From NCBI RefSeq assembly GCF_027924145.1, contig NZ_BRVP01000002.1:1-64000 (forward strand): a DNA stretch of 64,000 bases. Direction: 5' to 3'. Each line of letters opens with the position of its first letter. Position 1 is the stretch's first letter. This DNA comes from Neptunitalea chrysea. GTDB lineage: Bacteria; Bacteroidota; Bacteroidia; Flavobacteriales; Flavobacteriaceae. Both the position numbers and the translations under genes were made by a program. The notes under the pieces are model-generated. The model was not told the origin of the DNA, searched no databases, and saw only the letters and a program-made list of their open reading frames with translations. This document shows, piece by piece, positions 37,689 through 47,046 of the stretch.

Positions 37689-38912
37689 ATGCCAAAAGTA
37701 ATACCATTTAAAGCCGTTTTACCTAATAAAGCTTTTACTTCTTTAGTAGTTTCAAGATCTTATGAAACCTACAAAAAGAAAGAATTAAAGGCTAAGTTAG
37801 CCTATAATCCATATTCATTTCTGCATATCTTAACACCAGGTTTTAAGTTTCAGCATGAAATTAGTGGGGAGCAACGGTTTAATATGGTAAAGAACAGATA
37901 TCTTGAATTTCATGAAAGAGATATCTATGAATATAGTAAAAAGGAATGCTATTACATTTATCAGATAGAAACGCATCATGATACCTATATTGGTATTATT
38001 GCGGCAGCCAGTGTAGACGATTATAAAAAGGATCTCATAAAAAAGCATGAGGATACGATACAGAAGAGGGAAGAGGTTTTTAAGGAATATTTAAAGGTAG
38101 TTGGTTTTAATACAGAACCAGTACTGTTAACCTATCCTGATAATGATGTAATTAATGAGATTATAGCTAACATCACGGCATCTGAAACTGATTATCAATT
38201 TGCAACAGTTGAACAACAGTTGCATTCTTTATGGAGGATAGAAGACAAAAAACAAATTGAGCTTATACAGTCACATTTTGAACGGATGAATGCTGTTTAT
38301 ATTGCAGATGGACATCATAGGTCTGCTTCTTCCTATTTACTTTCAGAAGAAATGTATAATGCTACAGGGAATACGAACTATAATTATTTTTTGAGTTTTT
38401 TAATTCCTGAGTCTAATTTGAAGATTTCTGAATATAACCGATTGGTAAAAGGACTTAATGGATTATCAAAAGAAGAATTTTTATTTCGGTTAGATGAAAC
38501 TTTTCGAATAGAAAATAGAGGACTAGAACTCTATAAACCTTCTAAGAAATATCACTTTAGTATGTATCTTGATGGAGAATTTTATTCTTTATACCTTAGA
38601 AAGTCAAAGTATAATTTTCCAGATTCATTAAGTAAGCTGGATACGCAGATACTTTTTAAAACCATTTTGGAACCTATACTAGGGATTTACGATTTACGAA
38701 ATGATAGTAGAATATCGTATGGTTGCGGTAAAGACAATATCATAAAAATGAAAAAGCAAATTGATGATAAGGAGTTTGATGTAGGTTTTGGAATGCTACC
38801 CATTACGGTAGAAGAATTAAAACACATTGCTGATGCGGGTTTACAAATGCCCCCTAAAAGTACTTATATAGAGCCCAAATTAGTTAGTGGGCTAACTATT
38901 TATGAATTTTAA
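37689..38912 (+). CDS. DUF1015 family protein
   Basis: The protein begins with IPFKAVLPNK and AYNPYSFLHI, the DUF1015 N-terminal pattern, and carries the conserved IADGHHRSASSY in the middle plus FGMLPITVEELKHIADAG near the end. It is cytoplasmic, 407 residues. The function of the family is not established, so I assign none. It begins 1 bp after the dehydrogenase stop and ends 3 bp before YggS. Confidence 0.85.
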   Translation: MPKVIPFKAVLPNKAFTSLVVSRSYETYKKKELKAKLAYNPYSFLHILTPGFKFQHEISGEQRFNMVKNRYLEFHERDIYEYSKKECYYIYQIETHHDTYIGIIAAASVDDYKKDLIKKHEDTIQKREEVFKEYLKVVGFNTEPVLLTYPDNDVINEIIANITASETDYQFATVEQQLHSLWRIEDKKQIELIQSHFERMNAVYIADGHHRSASSYLLSEEMYNATGNTNYNYFLSFLIPESNLKISEYNRLVKGLNGLSKEEFLFRLDETFRIENRGLELYKPSKKYHFSMYLDGEFYSLYLRKSKYNFPDSLSKLDTQILFKTILEPILGIYDLRNDSRISYGCGKDNIIKMKKQIDDKEFDVGFGMLPITVEELKHIADAGLQMPPKSTYIEPKLVSGLTIYEF

Positions 38913-38915
38913 GTT

Positions 38916-39584
38916 ATGCAGATACAAGAGAATTTAAAAGATATTAAATCAACATTACCAGAACAAGTTACCTTGGTAGCGGTTTCTAAAACAAAACCTA
39001 TAGCAGATTTACAGGAGGCCTACGATGCTGGTCAGCGTATCTTTGGAGAGAATAAGATTCAGGAAATGACCGAGAAATGGGAAGTTTTACCTAAGAATAT
39101 AGAGTGGCACATGATTGGACATGTACAGACTAATAAGGTAAAATATATGGCGCCTTACGTAAGTTTAATACATGGTGTTGATAGTTTTAAACTTTTAAAG
39201 GAGATTAATAAACAAGCAAAAAAAAATGATAGAGTTATTTCTTGCTTGCTTCAAATACATATTGCAGAAGAAGATACCAAATTTGGTTTTAGTGAGGAAG
39301 AATTAATGGAAACATTAGCTTTAGAAGAGTTTTCACTTTTATCACATGTTAAGGTGGTTGGGCTTATGGCAATGGCTACCTTTACCGAGAATGAAGAACA
39401 AATAGAAAGAGAGTTTTCTTCTTTGAAGAAATTATTTGATAAACTTAAGAATACAACCACTTTAAATATAGAAATGAAAGTACTGTCTATGGGGATGAGT
39501 GGTGATTATAAAGTAGCGATTAAAAACGGGAGTACAATGGTAAGAATTGGTAGTAGTATTTTTGGTGCCAGAAATTATCACTAA
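38916..39584 (+). CDS. YggS-family pyridoxal phosphate homeostasis protein
   Basis: A single-domain PLP-binding barrel protein like YggS/PROSC, which keeps vitamin B6 pools in balance. The PLP lysine is in VAVSKTKP near residue 26. FGENKIQEM, WHMIGHVQTNK, LLQIHIAEEDTKFGF, MAMATF and LSMGMSGDY, plus VRIGSSIFG at the end, match the family. Length is 222 residues. Confidence 0.93.
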   Translation: MQIQENLKDIKSTLPEQVTLVAVSKTKPIADLQEAYDAGQRIFGENKIQEMTEKWEVLPKNIEWHMIGHVQTNKVKYMAPYVSLIHGVDSFKLLKEINKQAKKNDRVISCLLQIHIAEEDTKFGFSEEELMETLALEEFSLLSHVKVVGLMAMATFTENEEQIEREFSSLKKLFDKLKNTTTLNIEMKVLSMGMSGDYKVAIKNGSTMVRIGSSIFGARNYH

Positions 39585-39611
39585 ATTGTAGTTTTAAAAT
39601 AAGATATATTT

Positions 39612-40985
39612 GTGTACGCAATTTTAGATATAGAAACAACTGGAGGTAAGTTTAATGAAGAAGGGATTACAGAAATAGCCATTTACAGGTATGATGGACA
39701 CCAAGTTGTAGATCAATTTATTTCTTTAGTAAACCCTGAAAAGGATATACAGCCATTTGTGGTTAAGCTTACTGGTATAAATAATAAAATGCTGCTTACA
39801 GCTCCTAAATTTTATGAGGTAGCTAAGCGTATTGTTGAAATTACGAAAGATTGTATTATAGTTGCTCATAATGCTAAATTTGACTACAGAATTCTAAGAA
39901 CGGAGTTTAGACGTTTAGGTTTTGATTATTCTAGAAAAACCATTTGTACCGTAGAGCTATCTAAAAAGTTGATACCTGATAAGCCATCATATAGCTTGGG
40001 TAAATTAGTTAGATCGTTGGGTATACCCGTGAGCGATAGACATAGAGCTAACGGAGATGCTATGGCTACGGTTAAGTTATTTAAATTATTACTTTCAAAA
40101 GATTCTTCTAAAGAAATAATAAAAGGCGCTATTAAAAGCGATATGGAGCACCGTATGGCTCCTAAGTTATTAGATATTGTAGAGCAATTACCGACGGTTA
40201 CAGGCGTATATTATATTCATAAGAGTGATGGCGAAATTATCTATATAGGTAAAAGTAAGAATATAAAGAAAAGAGTAAACCAGCATTTTACAAATAAGAA
40301 TAAGAGTGCGCTGATTATTCAGAAAGATGTTGTTGCTGTAACCTATGAAGAAACCGGAAGTGAATTAGTAGCCTTATTAAAGGAAAATGAAGAAATAAAA
40401 GTTAATAAACCAAAATTAAATAAGAGCCGCAAAAGAACATTATTTAATTTTGGTTTTTATCTTAAAGAGTTGTCGTCTGGCTATAAGACGGTTATCATAC
40501 ATAAAGTTTCAAATGTTAAAGATGAAGTTCCTCTAATGACTTTTACCTCTATTTTTGAAGCTAAGAATGCTCTTTATAAAATGGCAGATGATTTTATTCT
40601 TTGTCATAAACTTTTGGGCTTGTCTGAAGCTAAAAAGAATTGTTTTAATTATACAATAGACAAATGTAAAGGCGCATGTATTGGTAAAGAACCTATTGAA
40701 GAATACAATACGAGATTTGAACAGGCTATTTTAAAATATACGTATCAATATCCTGATATGGCAATAGTTGACAAGGGGAGAAGCGTAGATGAACGCAGCG
40801 TTATTTTAATAGAAAAGAATCAGTTAAAAGGTATCGGATTTTATAATTTGAATTACCAGATTAATCATTTAAGCGTGTTAGAAAATATTGTAACCCCATT
40901 ACAAAATAACGGGAATGCCCAACATATAATTCAATCATATTTAAGAAAAAGAAAAGTAATTAAGATTATTGAATTAAAAACCTAA
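39612..40985 (+). CDS. DnaQ-like exonuclease fused to a GIY-YIG (UvrC N-terminal/Cho-like) nuclease
   Basis: Residues about 1-170 are a DEDDh 3'-5' exonuclease: ILDIETTGG (first D and E), HNAKFDYRIL and HRANGDAMAT (last H and D). Residues about 190-280 are a GIY-YIG nuclease (TGVYYIHKSDGEIIYIGKSKNIKKRV) as in UvrC and Cho. The C-terminal part has KNCFNYTIDKCKGACIG, a cysteine pattern also in UvrC-like proteins. The RNase H and HhH parts of UvrC are absent. The start is GTG, as the exonuclease core starts at once. It probably acts in DNA repair. Length is 457 residues. Confidence 0.87.
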   Translation: MYAILDIETTGGKFNEEGITEIAIYRYDGHQVVDQFISLVNPEKDIQPFVVKLTGINNKMLLTAPKFYEVAKRIVEITKDCIIVAHNAKFDYRILRTEFRRLGFDYSRKTICTVELSKKLIPDKPSYSLGKLVRSLGIPVSDRHRANGDAMATVKLFKLLLSKDSSKEIIKGAIKSDMEHRMAPKLLDIVEQLPTVTGVYYIHKSDGEIIYIGKSKNIKKRVNQHFTNKNKSALIIQKDVVAVTYEETGSELVALLKENEEIKVNKPKLNKSRKRTLFNFGFYLKELSSGYKTVIIHKVSNVKDEVPLMTFTSIFEAKNALYKMADDFILCHKLLGLSEAKKNCFNYTIDKCKGACIGKEPIEEYNTRFEQAILKYTYQYPDMAIVDKGRSVDERSVILIEKNQLKGIGFYNLNYQINHLSVLENIVTPLQNNGNAQHIIQSYLRKRKVIKIIELKT

Positions 40986-40988
40986 CCA

Positions 40989-42956
40989 ATGAAATTTTTA
41001 TTTACGACAATTTTATTCACCGTATTTTCTTTATGTTTTTCTCAGGATGTAAATTTTAAATACGGGAATGTTGATGCGAAATCTTTACAGATGAAATCAT
41101 ATGATAAAGACCCTGAAGCAGGTGCTTTAATTTTATATGAAAAAGGGGTCTCTGAAATAATATTCGATAGTTATAGAGGCTTTTATATTCAGTATACATA
41201 CACAGCAAGATATAAGATTTTTGATAAAAAAAGCTTTAATAAGGCTACTTTTGAAATACCCCTTTATAAAAGTGAGAAAGGTGGACATAGAGAGCGGATT
41301 GTGAGTATTAAGGCGAAATCTTATAATGCTGATGGTGAGTCTATAAGTGTTTCAAAATCAGATATTTTTAAGGAAGATTACTCATCGAGTATTGAGTTGG
41401 CGAAATTTACCATACCAAAAGTTAAAGAGGGAACGGTATTTGATGTCGAGTATACAAAAACTTCACCTTATGATAGACATTTTCCGTCTTGGAATTTTCA
41501 ATCAGATATACCTAAACTATATAGTGAGTATGAAACTAAAATACCAGGTAATTATACCTATAATGCCAAAATAGTAGGAACCATTCCTCTTGCCTCTCAT
41601 ACTTCAAAATTAGAAAGAGATTGTGTAATCTATGGAGGGACTCATGCAGGTTGTGGTATTAATAATTATGTAATGAAAGACATTCCTGCTTTTAAGGAGG
41701 AAAAATATATGACGTCAAGTAAAAACTATAAGGCTTGTATAGATTATGAATTGAGTGAGTATGAAAATTTTAGAGGTGTTAAACAAACATTTACAAAAAC
41801 ATGGAAAGCAGTAGATAAAGAAGTAAAAACGGAAGATTTAGGGAAACAAGCTAGAAAAGAAAAAGCATTTGAAAAACTGATACCAGTTGATATAGCTCTT
41901 ATGCCTGAAGGAGTAGAGAAAGCTAAATCTATTTACTATTTTTTACAAAACAGAATGGTTTGGGATGAAACCTATAAGTTATATAACAATATAGATGTAA
42001 AGAAAGCTTATGAAAATAAAACAGGCTCTAGATCAGAAATGAATCTTGTTTTATTAAATATGTTAAAAGCTTCAGGGTTTGATGTTTATATGGTATTAAT
42101 AAGGGAACGAGAAGATGGTCTTCCAACATTGCTTTATCCTGTAATGCTCGATTTTAATTACGTTGTAGTGAAATTGGTATTGGATGATAAAGTTTATTAT
42201 TTAGATATAACAGAATCATATTTACCTTTTGGATTATTACCTATCCGTGCAATAAATGATTACGGTCGAGTTTTTGATTTTAAGAATGAAAGCAAATGGG
42301 ATAACATTTATATGACATCATTGTCTAAAAGTAATATTTTTGTCCAGTACGAAATAGATTCAGTTGGAGCTATAATCTCTAAATCGTCTAATAAATATAG
42401 CGGATTTCATGCGGTAAGTAAAAGGCAAAAAATTAATTCTTTGAGGAGAGAAGTATATTTGGAATCGTTAGAAAATGATTTGAGTGATGATAATAATGCT
42501 TTTATCAGTAATTATGAAAATTACAATGCTTCAGATGCTGAAAAGGTATTGATAGAGAATTATCATGTTACGTATGAAGATTTAATGGAAGAAGATAGGG
42601 TTTTTCTATCTCCACTTAAATCAATGTTGTTTAACGAGAACCCTTTTAAACTAAAAGAAAGAACATATCCGGTAGATTTCGGTTATCCATTAGGGTATAG
42701 CATAAATATGCTGATTAAACTTAGTGATAATTACGATATTACCAACATCCCTGAAAGTTTTACCTACGAATACAAAAATTTAATTAAGTTGAATTTTAAA
42801 GTAATATCTCAGGGTAACAACATTAGTTTTAAAACTGATTTTTATGTTTATAAATCAGTATTTCTACCTGAAGAATATGATGAGTTGAAAAAAGCATTTA
42901 GTAAATTAGTAGATATTACTAATCTTACACTTATTTTGAACAAGAAAGCCTTATAG
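40989..42956 (+). CDS. Secreted DUF3857/transglutaminase-like protein with degenerate active site
   Basis: A signal peptide (FTVFSLCFSQ) leads a DUF3857 domain (about residues 50-230) and a transglutaminase-like domain (about 290-430). In the latter the usual catalytic Cys is replaced (KTGSRSEMNLVLLNML), and the usual His of the FNH motif is Tyr (FNYVVVKL); only the last Asp in YLDITESYLP is kept. It is therefore probably a binding or structural protein rather than an enzyme. At 655 residues it is standard for this Bacteroidota family, whose role is unknown. Confidence 0.8.
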   Translation: MKFLFTTILFTVFSLCFSQDVNFKYGNVDAKSLQMKSYDKDPEAGALILYEKGVSEIIFDSYRGFYIQYTYTARYKIFDKKSFNKATFEIPLYKSEKGGHRERIVSIKAKSYNADGESISVSKSDIFKEDYSSSIELAKFTIPKVKEGTVFDVEYTKTSPYDRHFPSWNFQSDIPKLYSEYETKIPGNYTYNAKIVGTIPLASHTSKLERDCVIYGGTHAGCGINNYVMKDIPAFKEEKYMTSSKNYKACIDYELSEYENFRGVKQTFTKTWKAVDKEVKTEDLGKQARKEKAFEKLIPVDIALMPEGVEKAKSIYYFLQNRMVWDETYKLYNNIDVKKAYENKTGSRSEMNLVLLNMLKASGFDVYMVLIREREDGLPTLLYPVMLDFNYVVVKLVLDDKVYYLDITESYLPFGLLPIRAINDYGRVFDFKNESKWDNIYMTSLSKSNIFVQYEIDSVGAIISKSSNKYSGFHAVSKRQKINSLRREVYLESLENDLSDDNNAFISNYENYNASDAEKVLIENYHVTYEDLMEEDRVFLSPLKSMLFNENPFKLKERTYPVDFGYPLGYSINMLIKLSDNYDITNIPESFTYEYKNLIKLNFKVISQGNNISFKTDFYVYKSVFLPEEYDELKKAFSKLVDITNLTLILNKKAL

Positions 42957-42962
42957 TTAAAT

Positions 42963-43769
42963 ATGAATGAACGTTGGAAAAAGAAGCTCTATGAAATTAT
43001 TTACGAGGCCGATACAAAGGCTGGTAAATGGTTTGATATTGGGCTACTTTTTCTAATATGTTTTAGTATTGTACTGGTAATGTTGGAGTCTGTAGCATCT
43101 ATAAATGTTACGTATGGTGATTTATTTTTGATTTTAGAATGGAGTGTTACTATTTTATTTACTATAGAATATATTCTTAGAATAATTAGTATTAAACGCC
43201 CACTAAAATATATTTTCAGTTTTTACGGACTTATAGATTTTATTTCAACCATACCGCTATATGTATCCTATTTCTTTGCTGGCTCACATGTTCTTATAGC
43301 GTTTAGAGCGTTGCGACTTTTAAGAGTTTTTAGGGTTTTAAAATTAGTACGTTTTTTAGGAGAGGCTTCTCAGCTTAAAGAGGCTCTTAAAGCAAGCAGA
43401 ACTAAAATAGTAGTGTTTATATATACAGTACTTATTATTTCGGTTATTTTAGGAACCATCATGTATTTAATAGAAGGAGAAGAAAGCGGATTTACGAGCA
43501 TTCCCAGAAGTATATATTGGACTATTGTAACCTTAACTACTGTAGGTTACGGAGATATAGCCCCGGCTACTAATCTAGGGCAGTTTGTGGCATCGTTGAT
43601 AATGATCTTGGGGTATGGAATTATTGCTGTACCAACAGGAATTGTAACAATTGAATTTGCCAGACAATCTAATAAAGTACATTTAAATACACAGATTTGT
43701 AGTAATTGTCAATGTGATAACCATACGGATGAGGCAAAATTTTGCTATAATTGCGGAGAAAAATTGTAG
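42963..43769 (+). CDS. Voltage-gated-type potassium channel with C-terminal zinc ribbon
   Basis: Six transmembrane segments are visible. S4 is rich in arginines (FRALRLLRVFRVLKLVRFL), and the pore has TLTTVGYGDIAPAT. The C-terminal 25 residues hold a four-cysteine zinc ribbon (CSNCQC ... FCYNCG) facing the cytoplasm. The length of 268 residues is typical for bacterial Kv-like ion transporters, with the ribbon as an addition known in some relatives. Its 3' end lies 36 bp before the miaA start I selected. Confidence 0.88.
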   Translation: MNERWKKKLYEIIYEADTKAGKWFDIGLLFLICFSIVLVMLESVASINVTYGDLFLILEWSVTILFTIEYILRIISIKRPLKYIFSFYGLIDFISTIPLYVSYFFAGSHVLIAFRALRLLRVFRVLKLVRFLGEASQLKEALKASRTKIVVFIYTVLIISVILGTIMYLIEGEESGFTSIPRSIYWTIVTLTTVGYGDIAPATNLGQFVASLIMILGYGIIAVPTGIVTIEFARQSNKVHLNTQICSNCQCDNHTDEAKFCYNCGEKL

Positions 43770-43804
43770 CTTTTAAAATAGGTTATAAAAAAGTTTATAA
43801 ATCA

Positions 43805-44719
43805 TTGAAGTTAGATAAAACTAAATATATTATTTGTGTAGTTGGTCCTACTGCTATAGGTAAAACAGCTTTAGGAATTAAATTGGCTAATTACTTCGAT
43901 ACTGAAATAATTTCAGCTGATTCTAGACAATTTTTTAAAGAGATGGCTATTGGTACTGCTGTACCTTCTTCAGATGAATTGTCGGCTGCAAAACACCATT
44001 TTATTCAGCATATAAGTATTACGGAGAATTATAGTGTAGGAGATTTTGAGAGAGACGGTCTTGAACTTTTAAATAAGCTATTTAAAACAAAAGATATCGT
44101 TGTTGTTGTAGGAGGTAGTGGCTTATATGTAGATGCTTTAGTGAAAGGATTAGATTATTTTCCGGAGGTTTCTCCTAGTATTAGAGAAGAGCTTAATCAA
44201 AAAGCTATAGAGGAATTACAAGTGTTGTTATTGGAAAAAGATCCTGATTACTATAACAAGGTAGATATTAATAATCCGCATCGTTTAGTACGAGCATTAG
44301 AGATTTGTATTGGAACCGGAAAAACTTATTCTTCATTTTTGAATACCGGTAATGGTTCAAGAAATTTTAAAAGTATTTATGTCGGTTTAGAGGCTGATAG
44401 AGAAGTGATATACGATAGAATTAATAGGAGAGTAGATATAATGGTGGATAGTGGATTGCTTCATGAGGTTGAACAACTAAATGATTATAAACATTTAAAT
44501 GCTTTGCAGACTGTTGGGTATAGAGAGTTTTTTAATTATTTGAAAGGTGATTGGACATTGGAATTTGCAATTGATGAGGTTAAAAAAAATACAAGAAGAT
44601 TTGCAAAAAGACAATTAACCTGGTTTAGGAGAAATGAAAAGATTCACTGGTTTAATTATGACATGACTATCGATAGAATTAAAAACAAAATAGATACTTT
44701 AATTAAAACATCTAAATAA
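43805..44719 (+). CDS. miaA: tRNA dimethylallyltransferase MiaA
   Basis: MiaA adds a dimethylallyl group to A37 of tRNAs reading U-starting codons. The P-loop is VVGPTAIGKTALG, then ISADSRQFFKEMAIGTA, VVGGSGLYVDAL, and HRLVRALEI, with AKRQLTWFR at the end. No ATG precedes the P-loop. TTG at 43805 gives MKLDKTKYIICVVG and 304 residues, the usual form; TTG at 43751 inside the channel gene would add 18 residues unlike the family. Confidence 0.92.
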   Translation: MKLDKTKYIICVVGPTAIGKTALGIKLANYFDTEIISADSRQFFKEMAIGTAVPSSDELSAAKHHFIQHISITENYSVGDFERDGLELLNKLFKTKDIVVVVGGSGLYVDALVKGLDYFPEVSPSIREELNQKAIEELQVLLLEKDPDYYNKVDINNPHRLVRALEICIGTGKTYSSFLNTGNGSRNFKSIYVGLEADREVIYDRINRRVDIMVDSGLLHEVEQLNDYKHLNALQTVGYREFFNYLKGDWTLEFAIDEVKKNTRRFAKRQLTWFRRNEKIHWFNYDMTIDRIKNKIDTLIKTSK

Positions 44720-44741
44720 TATCCTTAGAACATTAAGGATA
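44720..44741 (+). terminator. Weak hairpin after miaA
   Basis: An 8-bp stem (TATCCTTA / TAAGGATA) with a six-base loop begins at the miaA stop. The downstream T tract is poor, so termination is uncertain. The rest of 44742-44889 shows nothing clear. Confidence 0.35.
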
Positions 44742-44889
44742 ACTTAATTTGAACGATCTCAAATAGCCGATTTAGAAGTATGATTCACAAAAAAACAAAA
44801 TACCTAAAACAAAAAGACCGTCATAAATACTTTTAAGACAGCCTCTTTTTTACTTACTTGGTGGTTGATAGTAAATGCTTCGAAGTAGT

Positions 44890-45285
44890 TTACTGATTCA
44901 TTTTCATTTCATGATCGTAATGACAACATGCAGGTAACCCCTCATATGCACTTTCAGAACCTGAAAAATTCTCAGTATCATAACCGGAAGCTGCAATGGC
45001 CTTTTTAATATCGGTAAGCGTAGTTTTAGTGCTATCAAAAGCAACTTTAATTACTTTATGATCTACATCCCAATTAGATTTTGCTACGCCATCAACTCCA
45101 TTTGCAGCTTTTTCTATAGTAGACTTGCACATTCCACAGTTTCCTCTTACTCCAAAAGTGGTTATTTCTAATCCTTCAACACTGGCAGTATCAAATTTTT
45201 CTGTTTCCTTTTCTTTTTTAGTTTCATTACAACTGGTAAAACTAATGGTTGCGATAGCAGCAATGGCTAAAATTACTTTTTTCAT
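44890..45285 (-). CDS. Heavy-metal-associated (HMA) domain lipoprotein of the Cus operon
   Basis: A lipoprotein signal (TISFTSCNE) is followed by an HMA fold with the metal motif GNCGMCK and the KVAFDSTKTTLTDIKKAI and ASGYDTE ends. The C-terminus adds a second possible metal site, CCHYDHEM. At 131 residues it would be a small periplasmic or outer-membrane-anchored copper carrier. It is the last gene of the RND efflux operon, 30 bp after CusB, and may feed the pump like CusF does in E. coli, though it is unrelated to CusF. Confidence 0.85.
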   Translation of the reverse strand: MKKVILAIAAIATISFTSCNETKKEKETEKFDTASVEGLEITTFGVRGNCGMCKSTIEKAANGVDGVAKSNWDVDHKVIKVAFDSTKTTLTDIKKAIAASGYDTENFSGSESAYEGLPACCHYDHEMKMNQ

Positions 45286-45315
45286 AATTGATTTATTATT
45301 AATTAAAACTTATTT

Positions 45316-47046
45316 TTATTCAGGTATTGTTTCTGCTACATTTCCACAGGTTAACATAGCATTACCGTAATACGGATTTTTTATTTCATTATCGTTGCTT
45401 AACCAAAAAGCTCCATTATTATTATTGCCCATAGGACAATACTGTACAAAGACTTGTTTTTGTACGCCAAAGGCTTTAATTAATTGGATCATTTTTTGAG
45501 AAATGATATAGAAACTATCGCGTTGTTGTGCTATAGTTTCAGCCTTTTTAAAAGAACTAACTGCGTCATTAATGTTTTTTTTAGTACTCATCCATACTTT
45601 ATGACTTTCAGCGGTTTTTAAAAGCTTCATATCTACTTTAGCCAAACTCTCATCAATATCTTGTATATAGGTTTTACTTTTTTCAAAATCATCGTTTACT
45701 AATGCTGTTTTAAGAGCTATGTAATCAGTGTATAAGGAGTTTAATTGTTTCATAAACATATTAGAAACCTCAAACCTCTTAATTGTATCAATCTCCTTAT
45801 CATGAGTAGCATTTTTTTCAGAAGGTTGGTTCATCATAGAAGGTTTATTTTGTAGTTGTGCTGCTGCATCTACTGTAAAGGTTCCATTGGTTACAATTTC
45901 ATCACCTGCTTGTAGCCCTTCTAAAACTTCATAAGTATTCCCTGATTTTTGCCCTAGAGTAACGTTTCGCATTTCAAAAACAGGATCTTGCTTATTTACT
46001 TTAATATATACAACAGAGCGTTTACCTGTCCATAATATAGCCGTTTCGGGTATGTAACATTTTTTAGTTGATTTGTTGTTTTTAGTTTTTATAAGTGCTT
46101 CTACAAACATGCCGGGTTTCCAAAGCTGTTTATCATTTTTTAATTCAGTTCGTACTGTAATTGTTCTCGATGTTGTATTAAGAACCGGATTGATAAAAGT
46201 AACTTTTCCGGAAAAATTTTCACCAGGATAAGCGGTTGTTTTAATACCTATTTCTTGTCCTTTTTGTATATGTTTAATGTTATTCTCATACACATCAAAA
46301 TTTGCCCAAACGGTATTTAAATTACTTATTTTAAATAAGCTTTGCCCTTGTTTCACTTGATCACCTTCATTAACTAATTTCTCTAAGATAGTACCACTTA
46401 TAGTAGCATATACAGGAAAGTATTCTATTATTTTACCACTTGTTTCTATGGTTTGTATTTGACTGTCTGATAACTTCCATAATTTTAGTTTTTTAACCAC
46501 TGAATTATATAATTTAGGATTACTTTCTTGTAAGCTAATGGCCGTAAGTAATTCTTGTTGAGCGGTTATTAATTGTGGTGAATAAATGGTAGCTAGTTGT
46601 TGTCCTGAAGCTATTTTTTGTCCTTCAAAATTTACATAGAGTTTTTCAATTCTACCTGAAAAATAGCTTATTTGCGTTTTATTTCCTTTTTCATTTTCTG
46701 TAATAGTTCCAGATAAATTAAGTCCGTTCTCGTTATCAGCAGTCGAGTCAACAATGCTTGTCTGAATATTGGCTAATGCCATAGCGTTTTCAGATAGCTT
46801 AAATTGATTTGGTGCAAGACCATTTGAATTTTGTTCTAAAGGAATCAGTTCCATACCGCAAATAGGACAATCATCAGGTTTATTTTGTATAATCTGTGGA
46901 TGCATGGAACAAGTCCATAATTGCTCTGTATTTGTATGATTATGGCTCTCATTATTGTTATTATTAGGGGTTGATGTGTGAAAAAGTAACCATCCTAAAG
47001 CAATACCAACAATTAAAAGTAGTATGTACGATATATATTTTTTCAT
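45316..47046 (-). CDS. cusB: CusB-type periplasmic adaptor of a copper/silver RND efflux pump
   Basis: After an N-terminal membrane anchor comes a heavy-metal-binding domain with WTCSMHPQI and CPICGMELIP. The membrane-fusion core follows (NFEGQKIASGQQLATI, VYENNIKHIQKGQEI, FINPVLNTTSRTITVRTEL, GMFVEALI), and residues about 430-560 form a DUF3347-type domain that ends with YCPMGNNNNGAFWLS and MLTCG. The length of 576 residues is normal for the Bacteroidota form. Its start overlaps the CusC stop by 4 bp. It links CusA to the outer-membrane channel and probably binds Cu(I) or Ag(I). Confidence 0.92.
   Translation of the reverse strand: MKKYISYILLLIVGIALGWLLFHTSTPNNNNNESHNHTNTEQLWTCSMHPQIIQNKPDDCPICGMELIPLEQNSNGLAPNQFKLSENAMALANIQTSIVDSTADNENGLNLSGTITENEKGNKTQISYFSGRIEKLYVNFEGQKIASGQQLATIYSPQLITAQQELLTAISLQESNPKLYNSVVKKLKLWKLSDSQIQTIETSGKIIEYFPVYATISGTILEKLVNEGDQVKQGQSLFKISNLNTVWANFDVYENNIKHIQKGQEIGIKTTAYPGENFSGKVTFINPVLNTTSRTITVRTELKNDKQLWKPGMFVEALIKTKNNKSTKKCYIPETAILWTGKRSVVYIKVNKQDPVFEMRNVTLGQKSGNTYEVLEGLQAGDEIVTNGTFTVDAAAQLQNKPSMMNQPSEKNATHDKEIDTIKRFEVSNMFMKQLNSLYTDYIALKTALVNDDFEKSKTYIQDIDESLAKVDMKLLKTAESHKVWMSTKKNINDAVSSFKKAETIAQQRDSFYIISQKMIQLIKAFGVQKQVFVQYCPMGNNNNGAFWLSNDNEIKNPYYGNAMLTCGNVAETIPE

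Noticed and set aside
39605-39612. Perfect -7 box overlapping the exonuclease start codon
   Set aside because: A transcript from it would start inside the gene and lose the essential first Asp motif, so it is unlikely to be the gene's promoter.
43751-43804. Extended MiaA start at TTG 43751 within the channel gene
   Set aside because: The added 18 residues are unlike other MiaA N-termini, and TTG 43805 places the P-loop at the usual distance.
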